NCBI RefSeq assembly: GCF_018275325.1
Contig: NZ_JAGVQR010000001.1
Span: 1,054,001 to 1,118,000, forward strand
Source: Nocardioides palaemonis
GTDB lineage: Bacteria > Actinomycetota > Actinomycetes > Propionibacteriales > Nocardioidaceae
Direction of reading: 5' to 3'
Length of the DNA: 64,000 nt
Shown here: positions 1 to 7,797 of the stretch, piece by piece
Position numbering within the stretch: position 1 is the first letter of the stretch
Layout of the letters: each line of letters begins with the position of its first letter
Position numbers and translations under genes: made by a program
The notes under the pieces: model-generated
Told to the model about the DNA's origin: nothing
Seen by the model: the letters and a program-made list of their open reading frames with translations, nothing else
The model's database searches: none

Positions 1-492
1 GGGATCACGCGCGACAACCTGCTGTTCAAGATGACCGAGGACGACTGGGACCTGGTCATGAACGTCCACCTCAAGGGCGTGTTCAACATGACCAAGGCCG
101 CGCAGTCGCGGTTCGTGGAGCAGAAGTACGGCAAGATCCTCAACCTCTCCAGCGTCTCCGCGCTGGGCAACCGCGGCCAGGCCAACTACTCCGCGGCCAA
201 GATGGGCATCCAGGGCCTCACCCGCACCCTCGGCATCGAGCTCGGCCCGTTCGGCATCACCGCCAACGCGATCGCGCCCGGCTTCATCGCCACCGAGATG
301 ACCGACGCCACCGCGCGCCGGCTGAAGATGGAGCCCGAGGAGCTGCAGCGGCTCAACGCCGAGGCCACGCCGGTGCGCCGCGTCGGCCAGCCCGAGGACA
401 TCGCCGCCGCGGCGGCGTTCCTGTGCAGCGACGAGGCCTCCTTCGTCACCGGTCAGACGCTCTACGTCGACGGCGGCCGCAAGCTCGGCTGA
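1..492 (+). CDS. fabG: SDR-family 3-oxoacyl-ACP reductase, C-terminal part
   Basis: The reading frame is open from base 1, so the gene starts before the window; 163 residues are visible. It is a classical short-chain dehydrogenase/reductase: N21-type Asn in MNVHLKG, the catalytic Ser in LNLSSVS, the YSAAK Tyr/Lys pair near fragment residues 63-67, and the usual end FVTGQTLYVDGG. The opening GITRDNLLFKM is typical of FabG, which reduces 3-oxoacyl-ACP with NADPH in fatty-acid elongation. The NAD(P)-binding glycine motif lies outside the window, so cofactor preference cannot be read. Another SDR substrate is possible. A strong terminator follows 10 bases after the stop. Confidence 0.85.
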   Translation, partial: GITRDNLLFKMTEDDWDLVMNVHLKGVFNMTKAAQSRFVEQKYGKILNLSSVSALGNRGQANYSAAKMGIQGLTRTLGIELGPFGITANAIAPGFIATEMTDATARRLKMEPEELQRLNAEATPVRRVGQPEDIAAAAAFLCSDEASFVTGQTLYVDGGRKLG

Positions 493-502
493 GACGAACC
501 TC

Positions 503-540
503 ACGGCCCCGGACCCGCGACCACGCGGGTCCGGGGCCGT
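503..540 (+). terminator. Rho-independent-type hairpin after fabG
   Basis: A perfect 17-bp stem (503-519 with 524-540) closes a four-base loop. There is no long T run, as is usual in high-GC actinobacteria. It ends the fabG transcript before the riboswitch region. Confidence 0.85.
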
Positions 541-639
541 CGTCGTGCCGGGGCCGGTTTTGCGGCGGTCGGGCCCGTGTGCCAGCGTGGTGGGCCGTCG
601 AGGATCCCCAGGCCGGCTCGGGCCCGCCTGCTGGCGTCG

Positions 640-855
640 ACCGCACGACAACTGAACCGTCCCGGACTACGCCGAGTCCTGCCCGGCCGGGACGCACCCC
701 CGAGAACACCGAGGGCAGGAGTGGGGGACCCACAGGTTCCACTGCCGGCGCGCACGCGACTGCGTGTGCCGTCGGCTCGGGGCGCAGCCACCTCGGTGGC
801 GGAGCACCTTCCAGCTCCAGCCCGACAGCTCACCTCACAGGCGTGGGAAAGGACA
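640..855 (+). promoter_or_regulatory. c-di-AMP (ydaO/yuaA-type) riboswitch leader
   Basis: The 370-base gap between fabG and the NlpC/P60 gene holds blocks that match the ydaO-yuaA riboswitch as known from actinobacterial rpfA and nlpC leaders. In order these are a GAGTCCTGCC...GGCAGGAG pairing, GGGGGACCCACAGGTTCC (725-740), the GCCACCTCGGTGGC hairpin (787-800), and the 3' block GACAGCTCACCTCACAGGCG (824-843), followed by GGAAAGGA. The family is known to switch off cell-wall hydrolase genes when cyclic di-AMP is bound. The exact ends are estimates. I judged this by motif memory and did not run a covariance model. Confidence 0.8.
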
Positions 856-860
856 CCTCC

Positions 861-1451
861 ATGCCTGCGACTTCTCGCACGGCGCGAGCCTGCGCGCTCG
901 CCCTCGCCGGCGCCGGGCTCGGCGCCTCGATGCTCGCCGCCCCGGCGGCCACCGCGGCCGGCGGCTCGCCGACCGGCAGCACCACCACGAGCACCACCAG
1001 CACCGGCGCCACCGCCGTCGCGAAGCAGACCGCCAAGGAGCGCAAGCGCAAGCAGGCGCGACGGGCGGCCCGGCGGGTCAACGACCGGGTGCTCGGCGCG
1101 CGGGACACCGCGATGCGCCAGCGCGGCGACTGGTACGCCTACGGCGCCAGCGGCCCGGGCTCCTTCGACTGCTCCGGCCTCGTCTACTACAGCTATCGCC
1201 GCGCCGGGTTCCCCGTCCCGCGGACCTCGGCCGCCCAGGCGGGGTTCACCCGTCGCGTCGCGAAGCAGGACATGCGCGCCGGCGACCTGATGTTCTTCTA
1301 CGGCAGCGGCGGGGTCTACCACGCGGCGATCTTCCTGCGCTGGTCGCACGGCCACGCCGTGATGCTGCACGCGCCGGGCTCGGGCCAGCGGGTCCAGGTC
1401 GCGGTGCCGTGGACGTCCCAGTGGTTCGGCGGCACGCTGCGCCGACGCTGA
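861..1451 (+). CDS. Secreted NlpC/P60 peptidoglycan endopeptidase
   Basis: A 196-residue exported protein. A signal peptide (about 1-34, Ala-rich core ending in AATAAGG) is followed by a Ser/Thr-rich and then basic linker (KERKRKQARR) and a C-terminal NlpC/P60 domain from about residue 75. The catalytic Cys is C104 in GSFDCSGLVYYS, the His is H154 in YHAAIF, and a third polar residue probably lies near VMLHAPGSG. The family cuts the D-Glu-to-diaminopimelate bond of stem peptides. The ATG at 861 was chosen because AAAGGA lies 9 bases upstream and the signal peptide begins there; the longer open frame upstream is riboswitch RNA. Expression should respond to c-di-AMP. Confidence 0.9.
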   Translation: MPATSRTARACALALAGAGLGASMLAAPAATAAGGSPTGSTTTSTTSTGATAVAKQTAKERKRKQARRAARRVNDRVLGARDTAMRQRGDWYAYGASGPGSFDCSGLVYYSYRRAGFPVPRTSAAQAGFTRRVAKQDMRAGDLMFFYGSGGVYHAAIFLRWSHGHAVMLHAPGSGQRVQVAVPWTSQWFGGTLRRR

Positions 1452-1555
1452 GACGCTTGTCGCACTCCTCTACTGTGTGGCGCGCCTTCCCCCGCGGGGG
1501 AGGCGCGCCCGCACACTTGCTGCTGAGCACCACCCCCGTCCGATCGGAGTCACCC

Positions 1556-2563
1556 GTGCGTCACCGCCTCACCGTGTCCGTCGCCGCGCTCGCCGCGGCC
1601 TCGCTGCTGCTCGCCGGGTGTGGCGGGGGCAGCGACGACGAGGCCCCGGATGACCCCGCGTCCTCCGAGCCCACGACGTCGCAGGCGTCGGCGCCGCCGG
1701 AGCCCGTCTACTGGCCGCTGACCGGCCTCGAGCGCAAGGGCAAGGCCCCGAAGCACCCCGTGATCGTGACCAAGGTCGACAACACCTCCTCCAGCGCGCC
1801 GCAGGTCGGCCTCGGGTCGGCCGACCTGGTCGTGGAGGAGCTCGTCGAGGGCGGCTACACCCGCCTGGCGGCCTTCTACTACTCCAAGGTCCCGGCCGAC
1901 ATCGGCCCGGTCCGCTCGATGCGGGCCAGCGACATCGGCATCGTGCCCCAGGGTGCGACCGTCGTGACCAGCGGCGCCGCGCAGGTGACCATCAACCGGA
2001 TCAACGGTGCCGGCATCCCGTGGATCACCGAGGGTGCGGCCGGCGTCTACCGCGACAACACGCGCTCGGCGCCCTACAACCTCTTCGCCCACCTCGCCGA
2101 CATCTCCAAGCGCCTCAAGGCCGACGACGAGCCGCCGGCGTACCTGCCGTGGGGCACCGAGGCCGACCTGCCCAAGGGCGGCAAGGCCAGCAGCCTCACC
2201 GCCGACTTCGGTGCGCACACCACGTCGTGGCAGTTCCAGAACGGCCGCTACGTCAACACCGACTCCTACGCCGCGCAGGGCGACCAGTTCCCGGCGACGT
2301 CGGTGCTGGTGCTCCGGGTCAAGGTGGGCGACGCGGGCTACAAGGACCCCGCCGGCTACCCCGTCCCGGAGACCAAGTTCGAGGGCACCGGCACCGCGCT
2401 GCTGTTCCACGGCGGGCGCGTGGTCCGGGGCACCTGGTCCAAGGACGGCCTGACCGGCCAGATCGAGCTCAGCACGAAGAAGGGCGAGCTCACCGTCCCG
2501 GCCGGTCACACCTGGGTCGAGCTCGTGCCGGCCGTCAACGGCGACGTCACGTTCACGAAGTAG
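1556..2563 (+). CDS. DUF3048 (YerB-like) lipoprotein
   Basis: A 335-residue protein starting at a GTG with GGAG upstream. A lipobox (LLLAGC, Cys about residue 23) is followed by an acidic and Ser/Pro-rich linker, then the DUF3048 domain with its typical VIVTKVDN, LVVEELVEGG and IGPVRSMRASD segments. The frame is also open far upstream, but the lipoprotein signal fixes this start. The biochemical role of YerB proteins is unknown; they are anchored to the outer face of the membrane. The 3' end overlaps the convergent tetR-type gene by 11 bases. Confidence 0.85.
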   Translation: MRHRLTVSVAALAAASLLLAGCGGGSDDEAPDDPASSEPTTSQASAPPEPVYWPLTGLERKGKAPKHPVIVTKVDNTSSSAPQVGLGSADLVVEELVEGGYTRLAAFYYSKVPADIGPVRSMRASDIGIVPQGATVVTSGAAQVTINRINGAGIPWITEGAAGVYRDNTRSAPYNLFAHLADISKRLKADDEPPAYLPWGTEADLPKGGKASSLTADFGAHTTSWQFQNGRYVNTDSYAAQGDQFPATSVLVLRVKVGDAGYKDPAGYPVPETKFEGTGTALLFHGGRVVRGTWSKDGLTGQIELSTKKGELTVPAGHTWVELVPAVNGDVTFTK

Positions 2564-3197
2564 CCGGCGCGGCACCGGGCTCCCGGGGGCCGCGACCGGC
2601 CTCCAGGAGCTCGCGCAGCCCGGTCAGCACCGCCTCGATCGCCCGCTCCGCGCGGTCCGCGGCCGACGCCGCGTCGTCACTGGCCGCGACGGCTCCGCCG
2701 GCCGCCGACAGGGCGCCGAAGAAGATCCGGGCGAAGGTGGCCAGCATCGCGTCGTCGAGGTCCCAGGTGTCCGAGTCGAGCACCGACCGGACGATCTCGT
2801 CCACCACGGCGTAGGTCGACGTCTCCTCGCGCTCGCGGAACCGCTCGTGCCCGAGCACCGCGGGGCCGTCGGCGACGACGAGCTGGCGGTAGCCCGGCTC
2901 GCGCACCACGTCGAGGAAGGCGCGGAGCCCGGCCGCGGCCCCCGTCCACGGGTCGCCGGGCGCCGCGGCGGCCTGGCGCACGGCCACCGCCGCACGCTCC
3001 TCCACCCGGTCGAGGGCGGCCTCGAAGATCGCCTGCTTGCCGCTGAAGTGGTGGTAGAGCGCCCCCTTGGTGACGTCGGCGCCGGCCACGATCGCGTCCA
3101 GGGAGGTGGCCGCGTAGCCGTGCTCGACGAACAGCGCCTCCGCGGCGTCGACGAGCGAGGTCCTCGTCGCCGACGACCCCTGCCCCCGTACGTCCAT
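2553..3197 (-). CDS. TetR-family transcriptional regulator
   Basis: A 214-residue protein with the TetR helix-turn-helix at about residues 12-58 (ALFVEHGYAATSLDAIV...GALYHHFSGKQAIFEAAL). The C-terminal ligand domain is of the kind seen in small-molecule-responsive repressors; the ligand cannot be predicted. The start has a TAGGGT hexamer (3209-3204) exactly 6 bases upstream and no ribosome-binding site, so the mRNA is probably leaderless. The gene is convergent with the DUF3048 gene and is not paired with an obvious target. Confidence 0.9.
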   Translation of the reverse strand: MDVRGQGSSATRTSLVDAAEALFVEHGYAATSLDAIVAGADVTKGALYHHFSGKQAIFEAALDRVEERAAVAVRQAAAAPGDPWTGAAAGLRAFLDVVREPGYRQLVVADGPAVLGHERFREREETSTYAVVDEIVRSVLDSDTWDLDDAMLATFARIFFGALSAAGGAVAASDDAASAADRAERAIEAVLTGLRELLEAGRGPREPGAAPATS

Positions 3198-3254
3198 CGG
3201 CCCACCCTAGGTGACCTGCGTCACCCCGGCACCCGACGAGGGCAGGGGCGGGTG

Positions 3255-4622
3255 TCAGCGACGCAGCTCGCAGCTCTTCAGCTGCTCGCCGCGCAGGCAG
3301 CGGTCCCGGCCGCGCTTGCCGTCGAGCCGGTCCTTGCCCGGGCCGCCGTCGAGCACGTCGGCCCCGCCGTCGCTGCCGATGAGCACGTCGGCCCCGCCGC
3401 CGCCGAAGGCGCGGACGGTGGGCTTCATCAGCCACTTCACGGCGAACCGCTCGGGGAGCTTGCCGCCGGTGAACCGGATCGTCCCGCGCCCGTCGTTGCC
3501 CTCGACGAGGAACTCCTCGGTGCCGGTGAGCTTGGCGAACCGCTTGCCACCGACGTCGACGCGACGCTTCGGCACCGAGATCGCCACGTCGTAGGTGACC
3601 TTGCCGGAGACGTATGAGTCGAGGGTCAGGTTGTCGCGGCCGGCGCCGCCGGCGACCGTCATGGCCTTCCGCGCCGGCGTGCCCCGCCCGATCGAGGCGC
3701 GGAGGGTGTCGTCGCCGGACCCGCCGCGCGCCGAGACTCCCGGCCCCGCGCTCAGGTAGTCGTCACCGGCGCCGCCGGCGAGGCTGGTGCCGGCGGCGTC
3801 CTTCGAGGACGCGAGGTAGTCGTCGCCCTCGTCCCCGGCCAGCACGTCCGCGCCGAGCCCGCCGTCGAGCGAGTCCTCGCCCGGACCGCCCGACACGCGG
3901 TCGTCGCCGGCCACGCGCCGCGGGTTGGTGCGGTTGAGCCAGGTCGGCGACGCGTCGCCGTCGAGCAGGTCGTCGCCCTCGCCGCCGGTGATGACGTCGT
4001 CACCACCCCCGCCGAGGATCTGGTCGTCGGCGGGTCCGCCGGTGAGCACGTCGTCGAACGGGCTGCCGGTCACGCCGGTGTACTTCCCGGCCGGCGTGGG
4101 CGCGAAGGTGTCGGTGCCCTCGCCGGTGGCGGTGAGGGCACCGAGGTCGACCGTCACCGGGCCGGGGGCGTTGGCGTAGGACACGGTGTCGGTGTTGACG
4201 AAGTCGCCGTACCAGATGTCGTCGGGGCCGAGGTCGAAGCCGAGGTCGACGTAGTCGTCGCCCGGACCCGGCTCCACCAGGTCGCCGGCGTAGTCGTCGT
4301 CGGCCTCGTAGTCGGTGAGGCCGCCGAAGAGCCGGTCGTCCCCGGCTCCACCGATGATGTGGTCGCTGCCGTCGAGGCCGCAGATGACGTCGTTGCCGCC
4401 CAGGCCGTCGATCCGGTCCCAGCCGTCGGTGCCGACGATCACGTCGTCGCCCTCCGTGCCGAGCGTCCACGGGGCGGGGTAGCCGGTCGGCTCCGACGCC
4501 ACGATGGTGGCGGTCAGTCCGTCGCAGGTCGGCGCCGCGGCCGTGGACGGTGCAGCGGGGGCGATGGTGAGCGCCCAGGTCGTGGCCAGCGCGAGTGCGG
4601 CGGCCCGGGTCGTCGTACGCAT
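3255..4622 (-). CDS. Secreted RTX (hemolysin-type calcium-binding repeat) protein
   Basis: 455 residues. A signal peptide (about 1-29, ending APSTAAA) is followed by many GGxGxDxU nonapeptide repeats, for example GLGGNDVICGLDGSDHI near residues 65-90, GGPGEDSLDGGLGADVL near 235-260, and a last block near 405-440. Such repeats fold into parallel beta-rolls that bind calcium outside the cell. A non-repeat section at about 320-390 has no recognised catalytic motif. There is no type I secretion operon nearby and the protein has a Sec-type signal, so it is exported differently from Gram-negative RTX toxins. Function is unknown. Confidence 0.85.
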   Translation of the reverse strand: MRTTTRAAALALATTWALTIAPAAPSTAAAPTCDGLTATIVASEPTGYPAPWTLGTEGDDVIVGTDGWDRIDGLGGNDVICGLDGSDHIIGGAGDDRLFGGLTDYEADDDYAGDLVEPGPGDDYVDLGFDLGPDDIWYGDFVNTDTVSYANAPGPVTVDLGALTATGEGTDTFAPTPAGKYTGVTGSPFDDVLTGGPADDQILGGGGDDVITGGEGDDLLDGDASPTWLNRTNPRRVAGDDRVSGGPGEDSLDGGLGADVLAGDEGDDYLASSKDAAGTSLAGGAGDDYLSAGPGVSARGGSGDDTLRASIGRGTPARKAMTVAGGAGRDNLTLDSYVSGKVTYDVAISVPKRRVDVGGKRFAKLTGTEEFLVEGNDGRGTIRFTGGKLPERFAVKWLMKPTVRAFGGGGADVLIGSDGGADVLDGGPGKDRLDGKRGRDRCLRGEQLKSCELRR

Positions 4623-4752
4623 GGTGTTCTCTCCTCCGAGATCGTGTGTCGGGGAGGGGACGTCCCACCGCGGTGGAAAGTTGCGTCACGTCCCACTCCT
4701 CGGGGTGCGACGCGGGATGTGTGGGCGCGGGCGACGTGCCATGGTGGACCGC

Positions 4753-5307
4753 ATGCAGCCAGCCGCCGGACTCCTGCTCCTGGCTGCGCCCGCGCTGCAG
4801 GACCCCAACTTCGCCGACACCGTCGTGCTGCTCCTCGACGTCAACGAGGAGGGTGCCCTCGGCGTGGTGCTCAACCGGCCCTCGCAGGTGCTGGTCGCCG
4901 ACGTGCTCGAGCCCTGGCGCGACGTCGTCGCGGAGCCGGAGGTGCTCTTCCGTGGTGGCCCGGTCGGTCTCGACGGGGCGCTCGCGGTGGGTCGGCTGCG
5001 CGACGTGCGCGACGCTCCGGTGGGCTGGCGCCCGGTCCGCGGGCTGCTCGGCATGATCGACCTCGACACCCCCACCGAGCTCGTCGACGGCTCGCTGTCC
5101 GCGATGCGGGTCTTCGCCGGCTACGCCGGGTGGGGCGCCCACCAGCTCGAGGGCGAGGTGGAGCGCGGCGACTGGTACGTCGTCGACTGCGACCTCGACG
5201 ACGCGTTCGTGGTGGACACCACCGACCTGTGGCGCTCGGTGATGCGACGCCAGCCCGGCAGCCTCGCCTGGCACCTCAACCGCCCGGTCGACCCCGACCT
5301 GAACTGA
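4753..5307 (+). CDS. YqgE/AlgH family protein (UPF0301)
   Basis: A 184-residue protein matching YqgE/AlgH over its full usual length: AAPALQDPNFADTVVLLL at the start, GVVLNRP, FRGGPV and the conserved RVFAGYAGWG segment. Function is not established for the family. Two in-frame starts exist, at 4741 and 4753; the second aligns better with the usual family start, and neither has a strong ribosome-binding site. It is divergent from the RTX gene. Confidence 0.85.
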   Translation: MQPAAGLLLLAAPALQDPNFADTVVLLLDVNEEGALGVVLNRPSQVLVADVLEPWRDVVAEPEVLFRGGPVGLDGALAVGRLRDVRDAPVGWRPVRGLLGMIDLDTPTELVDGSLSAMRVFAGYAGWGAHQLEGEVERGDWYVVDCDLDDAFVVDTTDLWRSVMRRQPGSLAWHLNRPVDPDLN

Positions 5308-5402
5308 CCGGGCAGGATCTCCCTGACAACTTTTCTCCGGCGGCGTGCGTCTGTCCTGCGCGGGCACGAGCGTGTCCGCTGACCGAGGACGGGGGCACAA
5401 GG

Positions 5403-7457
5403 GTGCGACGACGAGGATGGCGGGGGCCGGCAGCGCTGCTGGCAGGGGTGACGGTGGCAGCCGGGCTGGCGGTCACGACCGCTGGGTCCGCGGGGGCCGC
5501 GACGGACGCGAAGCCGCAGCGGTGCGCCGACGTCGTGCAGGTGTGGGCCGGAGGCGGGCCGTCGTTCGCCCTCCACGACGCGGCCTCCCTGCTGCCCGGG
5601 TCGCCCGCGGTGCGGACCGTCGAGGTCGGAGGGACGAAGTCGGACCTGACGGCCGCCCGGTTCCGGCAGCTCGAACGGCGCGGGCTGGAGGCGCCGTACC
5701 TCGCCGGCTACCAGCGGCGAGCCCGCACGATGGTGGCCCGGTTGCGGACGCTCTCGCGCACCTGCCCCGACTCCCTGCTCGTCGTCGGGGGCTACTCCGA
5801 CGGGGCGGTCGCGGCCCGGAAGGCCCTGCGGTCGCTCTCGGTGAAGCGCGACGCGCGCACCGTGCGGAGGGTGGGCGCGGTCCTGCTCTTCGGTGACCCG
5901 TTCAGCCGTGAGAAGGAGGGCGAGCAGGTCGGCGGCAGCGGTGTCCGCGGGGTGCTGGTCGGCGACGGACCGCAGCTGCGGGTGCCGCACTGGTCGATCC
6001 GCGCAGGACTGGTGCGGTCGTGGTGCGCGAGCGCCGACCCGGTGTGCCGCCCGTCGAGGGGCGCCGCCGACGTGGCCGGTCACCTCCAGTACGACCAGGA
6101 CGACCTGGACGACTTCCGCTCACAGGACCCGGGCACCACCCTGTCGCGTGCGCTGGACGAGCTCCCGACCGCGCGCACGGTGAGCGCGCCGTACGCGGTC
6201 GCGCCGGGCAGCACGCGCGTCCGGGTCCGTGCCACCGGCCTGTTCGGGGCGTGGTCCGCGCCTCGGATCGCCTCCGCCGACCGGCTCCCGAAGGGCCTGC
6301 GCCTGCGGAAGGGCCGGCTGACCGGCACCCTCCCCGAGGGCCGGCACGTCGCGGTGCTCCGCGTGCGGTCGACGCGTGTCGCACCGGCGCTCACCCGCCG
6401 GGTGAAGGTGCGGTTCGACGTCCGCCAGCAGGCGGCCCCGGCAGGAACGACCCTGGTGACCGCCGGCCTCGACGGACGCCCGGCCGACGGACCGTCCAGC
6501 GACGTGCACGTGGCCGCCGACGGGCGGACCGTCGTCTTCGCGTCGCGCGCGACCAACCTCGTCGACACCGACGTCTCGGGCGCGCTGCGCGAGGCCTCCT
6601 CGACGGTGGCCTACGCGTGGGACGCGGCGACCGGTCGCGCCGAGGTCGTCGGCGTCGGGCCCGGGGGCGACGTCCTGGGTGACGCCGTGCCGCTGGACGT
6701 CTCCGCCGACGGTCGCGTGGTGCTCCTGCGCGCGGGCGGCGCTCTCTACGTGCGCGACCGGCAGGCCGCCACCACGACGCTCGTCCCGGTCCCGGGGTTC
6801 TCGCCGAGCAGCGGCGTCCGGCTCCCGGCCTCGCTCGCCGGCGACGGCTCCTTCGTCGACGTGGGGATCCGCACCCCGGCCGTGTGGCGCTGGAACAGGC
6901 TGGAAGGCACGACGCAGACCTTCCCCGTCGACACCGACTTCACGGCGTCGTCGCCCGACGGCGCGGTCGCGGCCCTCGGTGGAGGCTTCGGCCGCGAGGT
7001 CTACCTGCGTGACCTGGCGACCGGCGTGTCCGGCCCGGTGGTCCCGCAGTCGGCCAACGCCGGCATCTTCTGGGCCGAGCTCAGCGCCGGTGGTCGCACC
7101 CTCGCGGCCTCGGTCGACGTCATCGACCTGACCCGCGGGTCGATGGTCGTCGACATCGCCCGCTCGACCGTCCTCGACCGGGGCATGCAGTTCGTCCCGG
7201 GCGTGAGCGCCGACGGCGTCTGGTACACCGGCGACAGCCGGAGGTGGCAGCTGCAGGTGACGCGGACCGACGGCACGGCGAGCCGGGACGCGTTCGTCCG
7301 TGCACCCCGCGACGGCGCGGGTCGGCGTACCGCCCCGGGGGCGGCCGCGCTGAGCGGTGACGGGGGAGTGCTGGCCTACACCTCCGACGCGGTCGACCTG
7401 CTTCCGGGCGTACGGCCGGAGGACAGCCAGGTCTACCTGTGGCAGGTCCCACGCTGA
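5403..7457 (+). CDS. Secreted cutinase-like protein with C-terminal beta-propeller-like region
   Basis: 684 residues from a GTG start. After a signal peptide (about 1-35) comes a cutinase-type alpha/beta-hydrolase region to about residue 250: nucleophile S132 in GGYSDGA, a probable Asp in CASADPVC and His in GHLQYD, the usual cutinase order. A middle beta section (about 260-340; RLRKGRLTGTLPEG) looks like an Ig-like module. The C-terminal half carries repeated TolB/WD-like blades (VAADGRTVVFASRATNLV, VSADGRVVLLRAGG, SGDGGVLAYTSDAVDL). Cutinase plus propeller is an unusual order. Substrate is unknown; ester or lipid hydrolysis outside the cell is the inference. Confidence 0.75.
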   Translation: MRRRGWRGPAALLAGVTVAAGLAVTTAGSAGAATDAKPQRCADVVQVWAGGGPSFALHDAASLLPGSPAVRTVEVGGTKSDLTAARFRQLERRGLEAPYLAGYQRRARTMVARLRTLSRTCPDSLLVVGGYSDGAVAARKALRSLSVKRDARTVRRVGAVLLFGDPFSREKEGEQVGGSGVRGVLVGDGPQLRVPHWSIRAGLVRSWCASADPVCRPSRGAADVAGHLQYDQDDLDDFRSQDPGTTLSRALDELPTARTVSAPYAVAPGSTRVRVRATGLFGAWSAPRIASADRLPKGLRLRKGRLTGTLPEGRHVAVLRVRSTRVAPALTRRVKVRFDVRQQAAPAGTTLVTAGLDGRPADGPSSDVHVAADGRTVVFASRATNLVDTDVSGALREASSTVAYAWDAATGRAEVVGVGPGGDVLGDAVPLDVSADGRVVLLRAGGALYVRDRQAATTTLVPVPGFSPSSGVRLPASLAGDGSFVDVGIRTPAVWRWNRLEGTTQTFPVDTDFTASSPDGAVAALGGGFGREVYLRDLATGVSGPVVPQSANAGIFWAELSAGGRTLAASVDVIDLTRGSMVVDIARSTVLDRGMQFVPGVSADGVWYTGDSRRWQLQVTRTDGTASRDAFVRAPRDGAGRRTAPGAAALSGDGGVLAYTSDAVDLLPGVRPEDSQVYLWQVPR

Positions 7458-7518
7458 CGGCACCGCGATGACGTGTCCGATGGGCTCATGACGGACCGGC
7501 CGGTTAGGCTTGTCCATC

Positions 7519-7797
7519 ATGAGCACCATCGGATTCTCCCCGGGCAGCCAGACGGTCGAAGAGCGTCAGACGGTCCCGACCGATGAGGGCGACCACGAGC
7601 GGTTCTCCCACTACGTCCCCAAGGACAAGCTCACCGAGGCGATGGTCATGGGCACCCCCGTGATCGCCCTGTGCGGCAAGGTGTGGGTCCCCTCGCGCGC
7701 GCCGGAGAAGTTCCCGGTGTGCCCGGACTGCAAGGAGATCTGGGAGTCGATGAAGCCGGGGGACGACGGCAACGACGGCTCGGGTCCCGAGGCGTGA
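7519..7797 (+). CDS. DUF3039 protein (small zinc-ribbon-like)
   Basis: 92 residues. The core RFSHYVPKDKL...VIALCGKVWVPSR...FPVCPDCKEIW is the DUF3039 family, with a lone Cys (ALCGK) and a CPDC pair that could form a zinc site. The family is widespread in actinobacteria and uncharacterised. The ATG at 7519 is preferred over the in-frame TTG at 7510. A TAGGCT hexamer at 7505-7510 is a likely -10. The stop overlaps the helicase start by GTGA, so the two are co-transcribed. Confidence 0.85.
   Translation: MSTIGFSPGSQTVEERQTVPTDEGDHERFSHYVPKDKLTEAMVMGTPVIALCGKVWVPSRAPEKFPVCPDCKEIWESMKPGDDGNDGSGPEA

Noticed and set aside
501..1370. Long open frames on the opposite strand of real genes (for example 289 residues at 501-1370)
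   Set aside because: High GC leaves shadow frames open. These are Arg/Ala/Gly-rich, have no domain signals and overlap well-supported genes or the riboswitch.
3255..4622. RTX toxin operon
   Set aside because: There is no acyltransferase or type I secretion gene, and the protein has a Sec-type signal peptide. Only the calcium repeats are supported.
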